A DNA stretch of 64,000 nucleotides from Pseudomonas sp. ATCC 13867 (GTDB lineage Bacteria; Pseudomonadota; Gammaproteobacteria; Pseudomonadales; Pseudomonadaceae), in contig NC_020829.1 of NCBI RefSeq assembly GCF_000349845.1, positions 1,984,001 to 2,048,000 of the forward strand, written 5' to 3'. Shown one piece after another: positions 43,618 to 50,862 of this stretch (position 1 is its first letter; each line of letters begins with the position of its first letter). A program made the translations under genes and the position numbers. Below the pieces are notes generated by a model that was not told the DNA's origin, did no database searches, and saw only the letters and a program-made list of their open reading frames with translations.

Positions 43618-43659
43618 TTAAATGTTGGAATCCGCTATATTCATTTTTTAAATGTTAGA
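43618..43659. promoter_or_regulatory. Direct repeats upstream of the ureidoglycine aminohydrolase gene
   Basis: TTAAATGTTGGA (43618-43629) and TTAAATGTTAGA (43648-43659) lie 30 bp apart, close to three helical turns, in the AT-rich gap between the LysR gene and allE. This pattern suits a regulator contacting one DNA face. The LysR protein encoded next door is the obvious candidate, but that is inference. Confidence 0.4.
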
Positions 43660-43669
43660 GTCGCACCGC

Positions 43670-44554
43670 TCAGCCCTGCGTGTCCTGGGCCAGAACCCGC
43701 GACAGCACGCGGGCGAGCTCCTTCACCTTCGGGTCCGCCGCCGGGCGGTGCAGCAGCGCCACCTCGAATACATCCACCGAGGGCAGGCCGGTGTTCTTCG
43801 GCAACACCGCGTGCTCCGCCGTCACCGCCCGCTGCGGCAGCAGGCCGATGCCCATGCCGTCGGCGATGGCCGACTGGATGCCGGAGAGGCTCGAACTGGT
43901 GAAACTGATATGCCAGCGCCGACCCACGGCCTCCAGCGCGGCGATCATCTCGTCGCGGTACACCCCGCGCGGCGGGAAGGTGACGATGGGCAGCGGGTCC
44001 AGCTCGATGCAGGGATTGCGGGCGCTGTCCACCCAGCGCGTCTTCTCCGGCCAGCAGGCCACCGCCTCGCGGGCATTCTGCCGTTGCTTGAGCAGCACCA
44101 GGTCCAGCTCACCCCGGTCGTAGCTGGCGGAGATGTCACGGCTCAGGCCGCTGGTGACCTCCAGCTTCACCTGTGGATAGCGCCGGTTGAAGGCCGCCAG
44201 CTGCTCGGTGGTGCGGCCGCTGGCGAAGTCATCCGGCACGCCGATGCGCACCGTCAGCGCCACCGTGGCGCCGGACAGCGCCTCGACCATCTCGTCGTTC
44301 AGCGCCAGCAGGCGCCGCGCATAACCCAGCAGCGTTTCCCCGGCGTCGGTGGGCAGCACATCGCGGTTGCCGCGCTCCAGCAGGCGATGGCCGGCCATCT
44401 CTTCCAGGCGGCGGATCTTCTGGCTGATGGTGGACTGGGTGGAGTGCAGGCGCGTGGCGGCCGTGGTGAAGCTGCCGCAGTCGGCCACCGTGACGATGGC
44501 CCGGAGCAGGTCTAGGTCGAACAGGCGGGTATTCGATTTTTCACTTTCGCTCAT
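43670..44554 (-). CDS. LysR family transcriptional regulator
   Basis: 294 residues. The N-terminal winged helix is complete (LDLLRAIVTVADCGSFTTAA; TRLHSTQSTISQKIRRLEEM), followed by the linker helix and a substrate-binding domain (LTVRIGVPDDFASGRTTEQL ... GVYRDEMIAALEAVG ... GIQSAIADGMGIGLLPQRAV). The start is the ATG at 44554, without a strong ribosome binding site. It lies 185 nt upstream of allE in the same direction, so it may control it; the effector is unknown. Confidence 0.9.
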   Translation of the reverse strand: MSESEKSNTRLFDLDLLRAIVTVADCGSFTTAATRLHSTQSTISQKIRRLEEMAGHRLLERGNRDVLPTDAGETLLGYARRLLALNDEMVEALSGATVALTVRIGVPDDFASGRTTEQLAAFNRRYPQVKLEVTSGLSRDISASYDRGELDLVLLKQRQNAREAVACWPEKTRWVDSARNPCIELDPLPIVTFPPRGVYRDEMIAALEAVGRRWHISFTSSSLSGIQSAIADGMGIGLLPQRAVTAEHAVLPKNTGLPSVDVFEVALLHRPAADPKVKELARVLSRVLAQDTQG

Positions 44555-44637
44555 GGCGGTATCGGCTTTCTGAATGTCGATTCCGTTTTTAACAGCTCGC
44601 CCGCAACCCGGCAATCATCCCTGACGGGCCATGATCA

Positions 44638-44868
44638 GTGGGTGGTGAACTTCGACCAGGGATCTCCCGACCCCGCGCGCCGGTCACCCTTGCGTCGGTC
44701 CTCCTCGAAACGGATGCTCTGGCGCCGGTCGGTGCCGCTGCGCCGCTCCTTCCCGTGACGGGTATCGACCTGGACCTTCGGCTTGGCAGGCGTAGCCGGC
44801 GCCGCCTCTGCGGGCTCCAGGGGGATCAGGGTGAGTTCGTCGAGGTTCAGCTTGTCATCGGTGCTCAT
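44638..44868 (-). CDS. Small hydrophilic protein with Arg-Arg-Asp motifs
   Basis: 76 residues from the ATG at 44868 (AGGAG 7 nt upstream). An acidic N-terminal half (DDKLNLDELTLIPLEPAEAA) is followed by the repeated pattern KERRSGTDRRQSIRFEEDRR and KGDRRAG. Such DRR motifs recur in small Pseudomonas proteins and PilZ-neighbour tails, but no function is established. It is disordered by composition. Confidence 0.65.
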
Positions 44869-45305
44869 CGCATCGCTCCTGTGCGTCGCACAGCACTGAG
44901 CGTAGATCAGGCTTCGGCGCTCTTGTGTGGGTTCTACGGTGTTGGCTCGATGTTGTGCTTGCTTGATCTCAAGCACGCCATTGAACTGACTATGGCTGAG
45001 CCCCCAAGGGTGTTGGCATTCAGGGGGAGCTAAGCTAGCTGCGTAAGAACGTTACCAAGTCCTACGGTGATCGTCAGCGAGGATTCGGCACCAGCAGGGG
45101 TAATCAAAGGGGCTTGTTCATTCATCGCGCCGACATATTTTGTAGTAAGTGGCTGAGAAAGCTTTTGAGATTCATATCACACGCTCTATACCGGTGATTT
45201 GACCGTGTTGGAGAGGACGTCTTTTCTGGCGTCGTTGCAAGTCTTTGCCTGCAAGCCGTTGGATGTCGGCCTTGCGTACTCTCAATGCGTTTCAGGGATG
45301 AACCG
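44869..45305. other. Intergenic region upstream of the type I secretion operon
   Basis: This 437-nt stretch is AT-richer than the left flank and has no coding frame with a credible start. The best promoter-like pair is TTGAGA (45165-45170) and TATACC (45187-45192), 16 bp apart, about 115 nt before the transporter start. No T-tract terminator is seen. The downstream genes up to 61857 have a lower GC content than the region to the left, so a boundary of the accessory segment probably lies here. Confidence 0.35.
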
Positions 45306-47459
45306 ATGGCTGATGAGCGCTCTTCGCGGGCTGACGCCGCGCCAGTGATCGATACAGGTCTCGCGACCTTGGTCATGCTGGCGCGCTTTCATAATGTGGC
45401 AGCCTCCCCTGAGCAACTCGCTCATGAGTTTGCCGAGGATGACCAGCGTTTCGGTCGTGCCGAACTTCTTCTTTCTGCCAAGAAGCTGGGCCTCAAGGCC
45501 AAGTCTGTGCACAGCTCGCTGCGCCGCCTGGATACCACTCCACTCCCTGCCATTGCTGCCGATCATGAAGGCCATTACTTCATCATCGCTCGCCTCGATG
45601 ATGGCAAAGCCCTCATCCATGACCCGCAGGCTCAGCGTCCCGAGGTTCTGAGCCTTGAGGCACTGGAGGCGCGTTGGACCGGTGAACTGATTCTGATCCG
45701 CTCCGAGGCCTCCCTGTCTGGCGAGCTGTCACGTTTCGACTTCACCTGGTTCATTCCGGCCATCGTCAAGTACCGCAAGCTGCTGGGCGAAGTGCTGCTG
45801 GTGTCGTTCGTGCTGCAGATCTTCGCGCTGCTCACGCCGCTGTTCTTTCAGGTGGTGATGGACAAGGTGCTGGTGCACCGTGGCCTGTCGACCCTGGATG
45901 TGATCGCCATCGGCCTGCTCGGCATCATGATCTTCGAGACCCTGCTGTCGGGCTTGCGCAGCTATGTGTTCGCCCATACCGCGAGCCGCATCGACGTGGA
46001 GCTGGGGTCGAAGCTGTTCCGCCATCTGGTGACCCTGCCGCTGGCGTATTTCCAGGCCCGTCGGGTGGGGGACTCGGTGGCGCGGGTACGTGAACTGGAG
46101 AACATCCGCAGCTTTCTCACCGGCAATGCCATCACGCTGATCCTCGACGTGCTGTTCTCCGTGGTGTTCATCGCGGTGATGTTCTACTACAGCGGCTGGC
46201 TGACCCTGGTGGTGATTCTGTCGCTGCCGCTGTATTTCCTGGTGTCTCTGCTGATCACCCCGGTCTTGCGCGCGCGCCTCAACGAGAGCTTCTCCCGGGG
46301 CGCGGAAAACCAGGCCTTTCTGGTGGAGACGGTCAACGGCATCGATACCCTCAAGGCCATGGCGGTGGAACCGCAGATCAACCGCAAGTGGGACAACCAA
46401 CTGGCCGGTTATGTGGCTGCGAGTTTCAAGACGCAGAACCTTTCCATGCTGGCCAATGAAAGTGTTGGTTTCATCGGCAAGCTGGTCACCGTGGCCACGC
46501 TCTGGCTGGGCGCGCGCCTGGTGATCGAGGGTGACCTGACGGTCGGCCAGTTGATCGCTTTCAACATGCTGGCCGGGCGGGTCTCACAGCCGATCATGCG
46601 CCTGGCCCAGCTGTGGACCAACTTCCAGCAGACCGGCGTCTCGGTGCAGCGCCTGGGCGACATCCTCAATACCCGCACCGAACTGTCCCAGGCCACCCGT
46701 AGCGCGCTGCCGCCCCTGAAAGGGCAGATCGAGTTCGATCAGGTGCACTTCCGCTACCGCCCGGATGGCTCGGAGATTCTGCGTGGCATCAGCTTGCACA
46801 TTCAGGCTGGCGAAGTGATCGGTGTGGTCGGCCGCTCCGGCTCTGGCAAGAGCACCCTCACTCGACTGCTGCAGCGTCTTTATACGCCTGAGCGTGGCCG
46901 GGTGCTGGTCGACGGTATGGACCTGGCCCTGGCCGACGTCTCCTCCCTGCGTCGGCAGATCGGCGTAGTGCTGCAGGACAACATGCTGTTCGCCCGCAGC
47001 ATCCGCGAGAACATCGCGCTGACCGATCCGGGCGCACCCATCGAACAGGTGATGCAAGCGGCCAAGATGGCCGGTGCTCATGAATTCATCCTGGAACTGC
47101 CAGAAGGCTACGACACCGTGGTTGGTGAGCACGGTGCTTCGCTCTCCGGCGGCCAACGGCAACGCATCGCCATCGCCCGCGCTCTGATTGGCAACCCGCG
47201 CATCCTCATTTTCGACGAGGCCACCAGCGCGCTGGACTACGAGTCCGAACGCATCATCCAGCAGAACATGCAGGCCATCTGCAAGGGCCGCACGGTGATC
47301 ATCATCGCTCACCGCCTGAGTGCGGTGCGCGACGCCAACCGCATCCTGGTGATGGATCGCGGGCAGATCGTCGAGCAGGGCAGCCATGCCGAACTGCTCA
47401 CCCATCAGGCCGGCCACTATTCCCGTCTGCATCGCCTGCAGCAAGGCGGTGCCGCATGA
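45306..47459 (+). CDS. Type I secretion ABC transporter (HlyB/LapB type) with inactive C39 domain
   Basis: 717-residue inner-membrane exporter of an RTX-type secretion system. The N-terminal C39-like domain (about 1-130) has VIDTGLATLVMLARFH where an active peptidase would have DCG, so the catalytic Cys is Thr: it would bind, not cleave, the substrate. Six helices follow, then the ATPase: Walker A GRSGSGKSTLTRLL, signature LSGGQRQRIAIARAL, Walker B ILIFDEATSALD and H-loop IAHRLSAV. ATG 45306 is preferred over ATG 45285 because AGGG lies 8-9 nt upstream. The stop overlaps the adaptor gene by 4 nt. Confidence 0.93.
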   Translation: MADERSSRADAAPVIDTGLATLVMLARFHNVAASPEQLAHEFAEDDQRFGRAELLLSAKKLGLKAKSVHSSLRRLDTTPLPAIAADHEGHYFIIARLDDGKALIHDPQAQRPEVLSLEALEARWTGELILIRSEASLSGELSRFDFTWFIPAIVKYRKLLGEVLLVSFVLQIFALLTPLFFQVVMDKVLVHRGLSTLDVIAIGLLGIMIFETLLSGLRSYVFAHTASRIDVELGSKLFRHLVTLPLAYFQARRVGDSVARVRELENIRSFLTGNAITLILDVLFSVVFIAVMFYYSGWLTLVVILSLPLYFLVSLLITPVLRARLNESFSRGAENQAFLVETVNGIDTLKAMAVEPQINRKWDNQLAGYVAASFKTQNLSMLANESVGFIGKLVTVATLWLGARLVIEGDLTVGQLIAFNMLAGRVSQPIMRLAQLWTNFQQTGVSVQRLGDILNTRTELSQATRSALPPLKGQIEFDQVHFRYRPDGSEILRGISLHIQAGEVIGVVGRSGSGKSTLTRLLQRLYTPERGRVLVDGMDLALADVSSLRRQIGVVLQDNMLFARSIRENIALTDPGAPIEQVMQAAKMAGAHEFILELPEGYDTVVGEHGASLSGGQRQRIAIARALIGNPRILIFDEATSALDYESERIIQQNMQAICKGRTVIIIAHRLSAVRDANRILVMDRGQIVEQGSHAELLTHQAGHYSRLHRLQQGGAA

Positions 47460-48871
47460 GTGCCAAGCGCGAGCTGATCAACCGCTACCGCCAGGCCTGG
47501 CGCCACTCCTGGCGTAACCGCCGGACGATGGATGCACCGCTGCGGCTGAACCACGAAGTGCACTTCCTGCCCGCCGCCCTGGCGCTGCAGGAGGCTCCCG
47601 TCCACCCCGCACCACGGATCATTCAGTGGACGATCATCGCATTCGCCGTGATTGCGCTGCTCTGGGCCTGCATCGGTGAGATCGACGTGGTCGCCACCGC
47701 CACCGGCAAGATCGTGCCCAGCGGCAAGAGCAAGGTCATCCAGCCCAGTGAAGTGGCGGTGGTCAAGGCCATCCATGTTTACGACGGGCAGCGCGTGAAA
47801 GCTGGAGAGCTGCTGGTCGAACTGGACACCCAGATCACCGGTGCTGACGTCCAGCGCTTGAAGAGCGACCTGCTGGCGGCCCAGGTCGACAGCGCCCGGG
47901 CCGGTGCCCTGCTTGATGCCATCGAGGAAGGCCGAGAACCCGCCTCCTTGGCCAGCCGCATCGCGCAAGCCAGCGAAGCCCAACAGCGCTCGGCACAGAT
48001 CTGGTTGCGGGGCCAGTACCTGGAACTGCAGAGCACCCTGCAGCAAAGCGATGCCGAGATCGCTCAGCGCACGGCGGAGATTCAGGCCGCCCGCGCCTGG
48101 GTGGCCAAGCTGCAGGAATCCTTGCCCATCGCCCGACAGCTGGCAGCAGACTACAAGCGTCTGCTCGACAAGGCCTATGTCGCCAAGCACGCCTATATGG
48201 AGAAGGAACAGCAGCGCCTGGATCAGGAGCGCGAGCTGGCCGTACAACAGGCGCGCGTACTGGAGCTGCAGGCGGCCAAGCAACAGGCCGAAAGCCGCCG
48301 CCAGAGCGTACTGGCACAGACCCGCCGGGCGATGCTCGACCTCCTGCATGAATCCGAACAGCGTGCCGCTGGCCTGCAACAGGAACTGAGCAAGGCCGAA
48401 CAACGCAACCGCCTGATGCACCTCACCGCGCCGGTGGACGGCACCGTCCAACAGCTGGCGATCCACACCGCGGGCGGCGTGGTGACCGAAGCCCAGCCAC
48501 TGATGGTCATCGTGCCCAGCAATCAGCCGGTGGAAGTCGAGGCCATGCTGGAGAACAAGGACATCGGCTTCGTGCGCCCAGGTCAGGAGGTGGAGGTCAA
48601 GGTCGATACCTTCACCTTCACCAAGTACGGCGTGGTGCACGGTACGGTCGTGAGCATCTCCGACGACGCCATCGAGGATGAGCGTCTGGGGCTGGTGTAC
48701 AGCACGCGCATTCAGCTCAAGGAGAACAGCATTGTGGTGGGTAGCCAACAGGTAGCATTGTCGCCCGGGATGTCGATCAGGGCAGAGGTGAAGACCGACA
48801 AGCGCAAGGTGATCGATTACTTCCTCAGCCCGTTGCAGCAATACGTGGACGAAAGCCTGGCAGAGCGCTGA
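47456..48871 (+). CDS. Type I secretion membrane-fusion protein (HlyD family)
   Basis: 471-residue periplasmic adaptor. A cytoplasmic start is followed by one membrane helix (IIQWTIIAFAVIALLWACIG), the lipoyl-like half-motif GKIVPSGKSKVIQPSEVAVV, and long coiled-coil helices (about 150-300; EKEQQRLDQERELAVQQARV). The second lipoyl half and beta-barrel follow (LTAPVDGTVQQLAIHTAGGV; GQEVEVKVDTFTFTKYGVVH), with a C-terminal end YVDESLAER. It is translationally coupled (ATGA) to the ABC gene, and together they form the inner-membrane part of the exporter. Confidence 0.93.
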   Translation: MSAKRELINRYRQAWRHSWRNRRTMDAPLRLNHEVHFLPAALALQEAPVHPAPRIIQWTIIAFAVIALLWACIGEIDVVATATGKIVPSGKSKVIQPSEVAVVKAIHVYDGQRVKAGELLVELDTQITGADVQRLKSDLLAAQVDSARAGALLDAIEEGREPASLASRIAQASEAQQRSAQIWLRGQYLELQSTLQQSDAEIAQRTAEIQAARAWVAKLQESLPIARQLAADYKRLLDKAYVAKHAYMEKEQQRLDQERELAVQQARVLELQAAKQQAESRRQSVLAQTRRAMLDLLHESEQRAAGLQQELSKAEQRNRLMHLTAPVDGTVQQLAIHTAGGVVTEAQPLMVIVPSNQPVEVEAMLENKDIGFVRPGQEVEVKVDTFTFTKYGVVHGTVVSISDDAIEDERLGLVYSTRIQLKENSIVVGSQQVALSPGMSIRAEVKTDKRKVIDYFLSPLQQYVDESLAER

Positions 48872-48905
48872 CAGTCCGTCCACAGGAGCCCAAGGAGGGT
48901 TGCAC

Positions 48906-50147
48906 ATGAATGTGCTTTTTATCCACCAGAACTTTCCTGGCCAGTTTCGCCATATTGCTGCACACTTGGCCCGGCAACCTGACGTCAATGTATGTGCTAT
49001 CGGTCGTGAACACGCGCCGGGCCTGGCGGGGATACGCCTGTATCGTTACCGCCCACACCGCCCGGCCAGCAAGGACACCCATCCCTACGCGCGCACCTTC
49101 GAGGAGGGCGTGTTGCATGGTCAGCAGGTGCTTCGCCTGCTGCTCGACCTCAAGGCCAAAGGCTACCGCCCGGATGTGATCGTCGCTCACCCCGGCTGGG
49201 GTGAAACCCTCTATGCCAAGCAAGCCTTTCCAGATAGCAAGCTGATCCATTTCTGCGAGTACTACTACCGCACCGATGGAGCGGATGCAGGCTTCGATCC
49301 CGAGTTTCCGCTGACCCTGAATGGCGCCGCGAGCATCCACAGCCGCAACGCACTGCACCTGCTCAATCTGGAGAACTGCGACGCAGCTATTACCCCGACC
49401 CACTGGCAACACAGCCTGCATCCCGCCGCTTACCAGGACAAGATCAAGGTCATTCATGAGGGTATCGATACCGCCAATCTCGGTCCTGATCCCAATGCCG
49501 TGCTCAGGTTGCCCAATGGTCAGCAACTGAAGGCTGGCGACCCGGTGGTGACCTACGTGGCACGCAATCTGGAGCCGTATCGTGGCTTTCACCAGTTCAT
49601 GCGGGCCTTGCCTGGTGTGTTGGCGGCTCATCCCTCCTGCCAGGTGGTGGTCATCGGTGGCGATGACGTGAGCTACGGCAGCAAACCCCATGATGCCCCC
49701 AACTGGCGTACCAAGCTGTTACGAGAGAACCCGGTCGATCCGAATCGGGTGCATTTTCTCGGCAAGGTTGACTACGTCACCTATCGCACGGCCTTGCAGG
49801 TGTCCGCCGCGCATATCTACCTGACCTATCCCTTCGTATTGTCCTGGTCGCTGCTGGAAGCGATGGCTTGCGGCTGCCAGGTGATTGCTTCTGATACGGC
49901 GCCGGTGCGGGAAGTCATTCGGGATGGTGAGAACGGGTTGTTGGTGGACTTCTTCGATGTCAGAGGACTAAGCGAGCGATTGTTAAATGTACTGGAACAG
50001 CCACGGAAGTTTCATCAATTAAGGCATGGCGCGTGGAGCAAGGCGCAGGAGTATGCCATTAAGCAAGGCAATCAGCGCTATATCAGGACAATGGCCGGAA
50101 AAAAGGAGCCTGTCAAATATGCCCAGAGCGAAGCCGAAGCCATGTAA
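48906..50147 (+). CDS. GT4-type glycosyltransferase linked to the type I secretion operon
   Basis: 413 residues from ATG 48906 with AAGGAGGG 7 nt upstream. The N-terminal Rossmann half starts MNVLFIHQNFPGQFRHIAAH. The C-terminal half carries the GT-B donor-binding features KIKVIHEGIDTANLGPDP, GDPVVTYVARNLEPYRGFHQ, and the E-x7-E-like segment WSLLEAMACGCQVIASDTAP. It lies 34 nt behind the HlyD-type gene. A role in glycosylating the RTX protein or in surface-glycan synthesis is inference from position only; no acceptor is seen. Confidence 0.85.
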   Translation: MNVLFIHQNFPGQFRHIAAHLARQPDVNVCAIGREHAPGLAGIRLYRYRPHRPASKDTHPYARTFEEGVLHGQQVLRLLLDLKAKGYRPDVIVAHPGWGETLYAKQAFPDSKLIHFCEYYYRTDGADAGFDPEFPLTLNGAASIHSRNALHLLNLENCDAAITPTHWQHSLHPAAYQDKIKVIHEGIDTANLGPDPNAVLRLPNGQQLKAGDPVVTYVARNLEPYRGFHQFMRALPGVLAAHPSCQVVVIGGDDVSYGSKPHDAPNWRTKLLRENPVDPNRVHFLGKVDYVTYRTALQVSAAHIYLTYPFVLSWSLLEAMACGCQVIASDTAPVREVIRDGENGLLVDFFDVRGLSERLLNVLEQPRKFHQLRHGAWSKAQEYAIKQGNQRYIRTMAGKKEPVKYAQSEAEAM

Positions 50148-50425
50148 TAAAACAGGCATTTTGATCAGTGCACATACTTTAAAGATTTCGACTAGAGAAA
50201 TGACTGATATAGAAATTACAGAATTATAGAAGGCGCGGAGTTGGAGTCTATACCAGCATTAGATACAGGGGGGGATGGCTTTAAGTATGATCGAGCTACT
50301 CGCCATTGATTAGAACAGTAATTTTATGCCTCGCCGGGGCTTTTGAATGCATGCAAATTTATTTGCTTTGGCTTGTTTTTTAGGGTGGGTTTGACGCCGT
50401 TTTTCTATTTCTCGAGGAGAGCAAT
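50148..50425. other. AT-rich gap between the secretion genes and the RTX unit
   Basis: 278 nt of clearly lower GC content than all neighbours. It contains the perfect palindrome GCAAATTTATTTGC at 50353-50366 and a lone TTGACG at 50391-50396 without a fitting -10. Only tiny frames are open. It probably holds the start of a separate RTX transcript, but no promoter can be assigned with confidence. Confidence 0.5.
50353..50366. promoter_or_regulatory. Palindrome GCAAATTTATTTGC, possible operator
   Basis: GCAAAT and ATTTGC are perfect 6-bp inverted arms around TT, about 60 nt before the start of the 143-residue protein gene. The size and symmetry suit a dimeric repressor or nucleoid-protein site; which protein binds is not known. 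Confidence 0.4.
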
Positions 50426-50857
50426 ATGAGCTTTGTGTTGGAAAGGATTACTTCTGTTGAACAGGTCCGAGTGATTAATGACGCTGAGCGCGCTTCTCTG
50501 GATTACGACACTCTAGTCTATGCGAAGAATCATCAACTATTCGCGGATGCCTGGGCAGTCGATAAAGAGAAAGACTGCTATTTATTGAGGGCGCCTCGTG
50601 TAATGCGTGAGGATGGAGAAAATCGCACATATTATTTTTATTTCAAAGGGGAGCTTTACAAATTTTATTTGGTCGGTTGGTTTGGGGGGGAAGTGCGCTT
50701 TAATGATTCTTCAATTTCACTTAGCAGCCTACCATCAGGATTTAAGGGGGCGGTCACAGCAGCTTTCGCTGTTTATGGTGAAAGCGGTAGCGGCCCATTG
50801 AATCAGTTCGGCAATCCTGAGTTTGCTATTTCCCCTATCTTTAAAGAGGGGGCTTGA
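50426..50857 (+). CDS. Unknown 143-residue protein encoded directly upstream of the giant RTX gene
   Basis: 143 residues from ATG 50426 with GAGGAGAG 6-8 nt upstream. It is a mixed, probably beta-rich cytosolic protein with no signal peptide or membrane helix; characteristic stretches are RTYYFYFKGELYKFYLVGWF and GGEVRFNDSSISL. It is not similar to HlyC-type acyltransferases, which occupy this place in hemolysin operons. Its TGA stop lies just before the RTX start, so the two are translated together. A chaperone, activator or immunity protein for the RTX product is possible; base composition is AT-rich like the RTX N-terminus. Confidence 0.75.
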   Translation: MSFVLERITSVEQVRVINDAERASLDYDTLVYAKNHQLFADAWAVDKEKDCYLLRAPRVMREDGENRTYYFYFKGELYKFYLVGWFGGEVRFNDSSISLSSLPSGFKGAVTAAFAVYGESGSGPLNQFGNPEFAISPIFKEGA

Positions 50858-50862
50858 TCGTG

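Noticed and set aside
45220..45245. Possible sigma-54 promoter (TGGC..TGCA) before the exporter gene
   Set aside because: The GG and GC elements are 9 nt apart rather than the required 12, so it does not fit.
47417..48988. 523-residue minus-strand frame opposite the HlyD and glycosyltransferase genes
   Set aside because: The opposite strand has clear HlyD and GT4 motifs; this frame shows only composition-driven residues.
50426..50857. HlyC-type toxin-activating acyltransferase
   Set aside because: The position fits, but the sequence lacks the conserved His/Asp region of HlyC proteins and is shorter; left as unknown.
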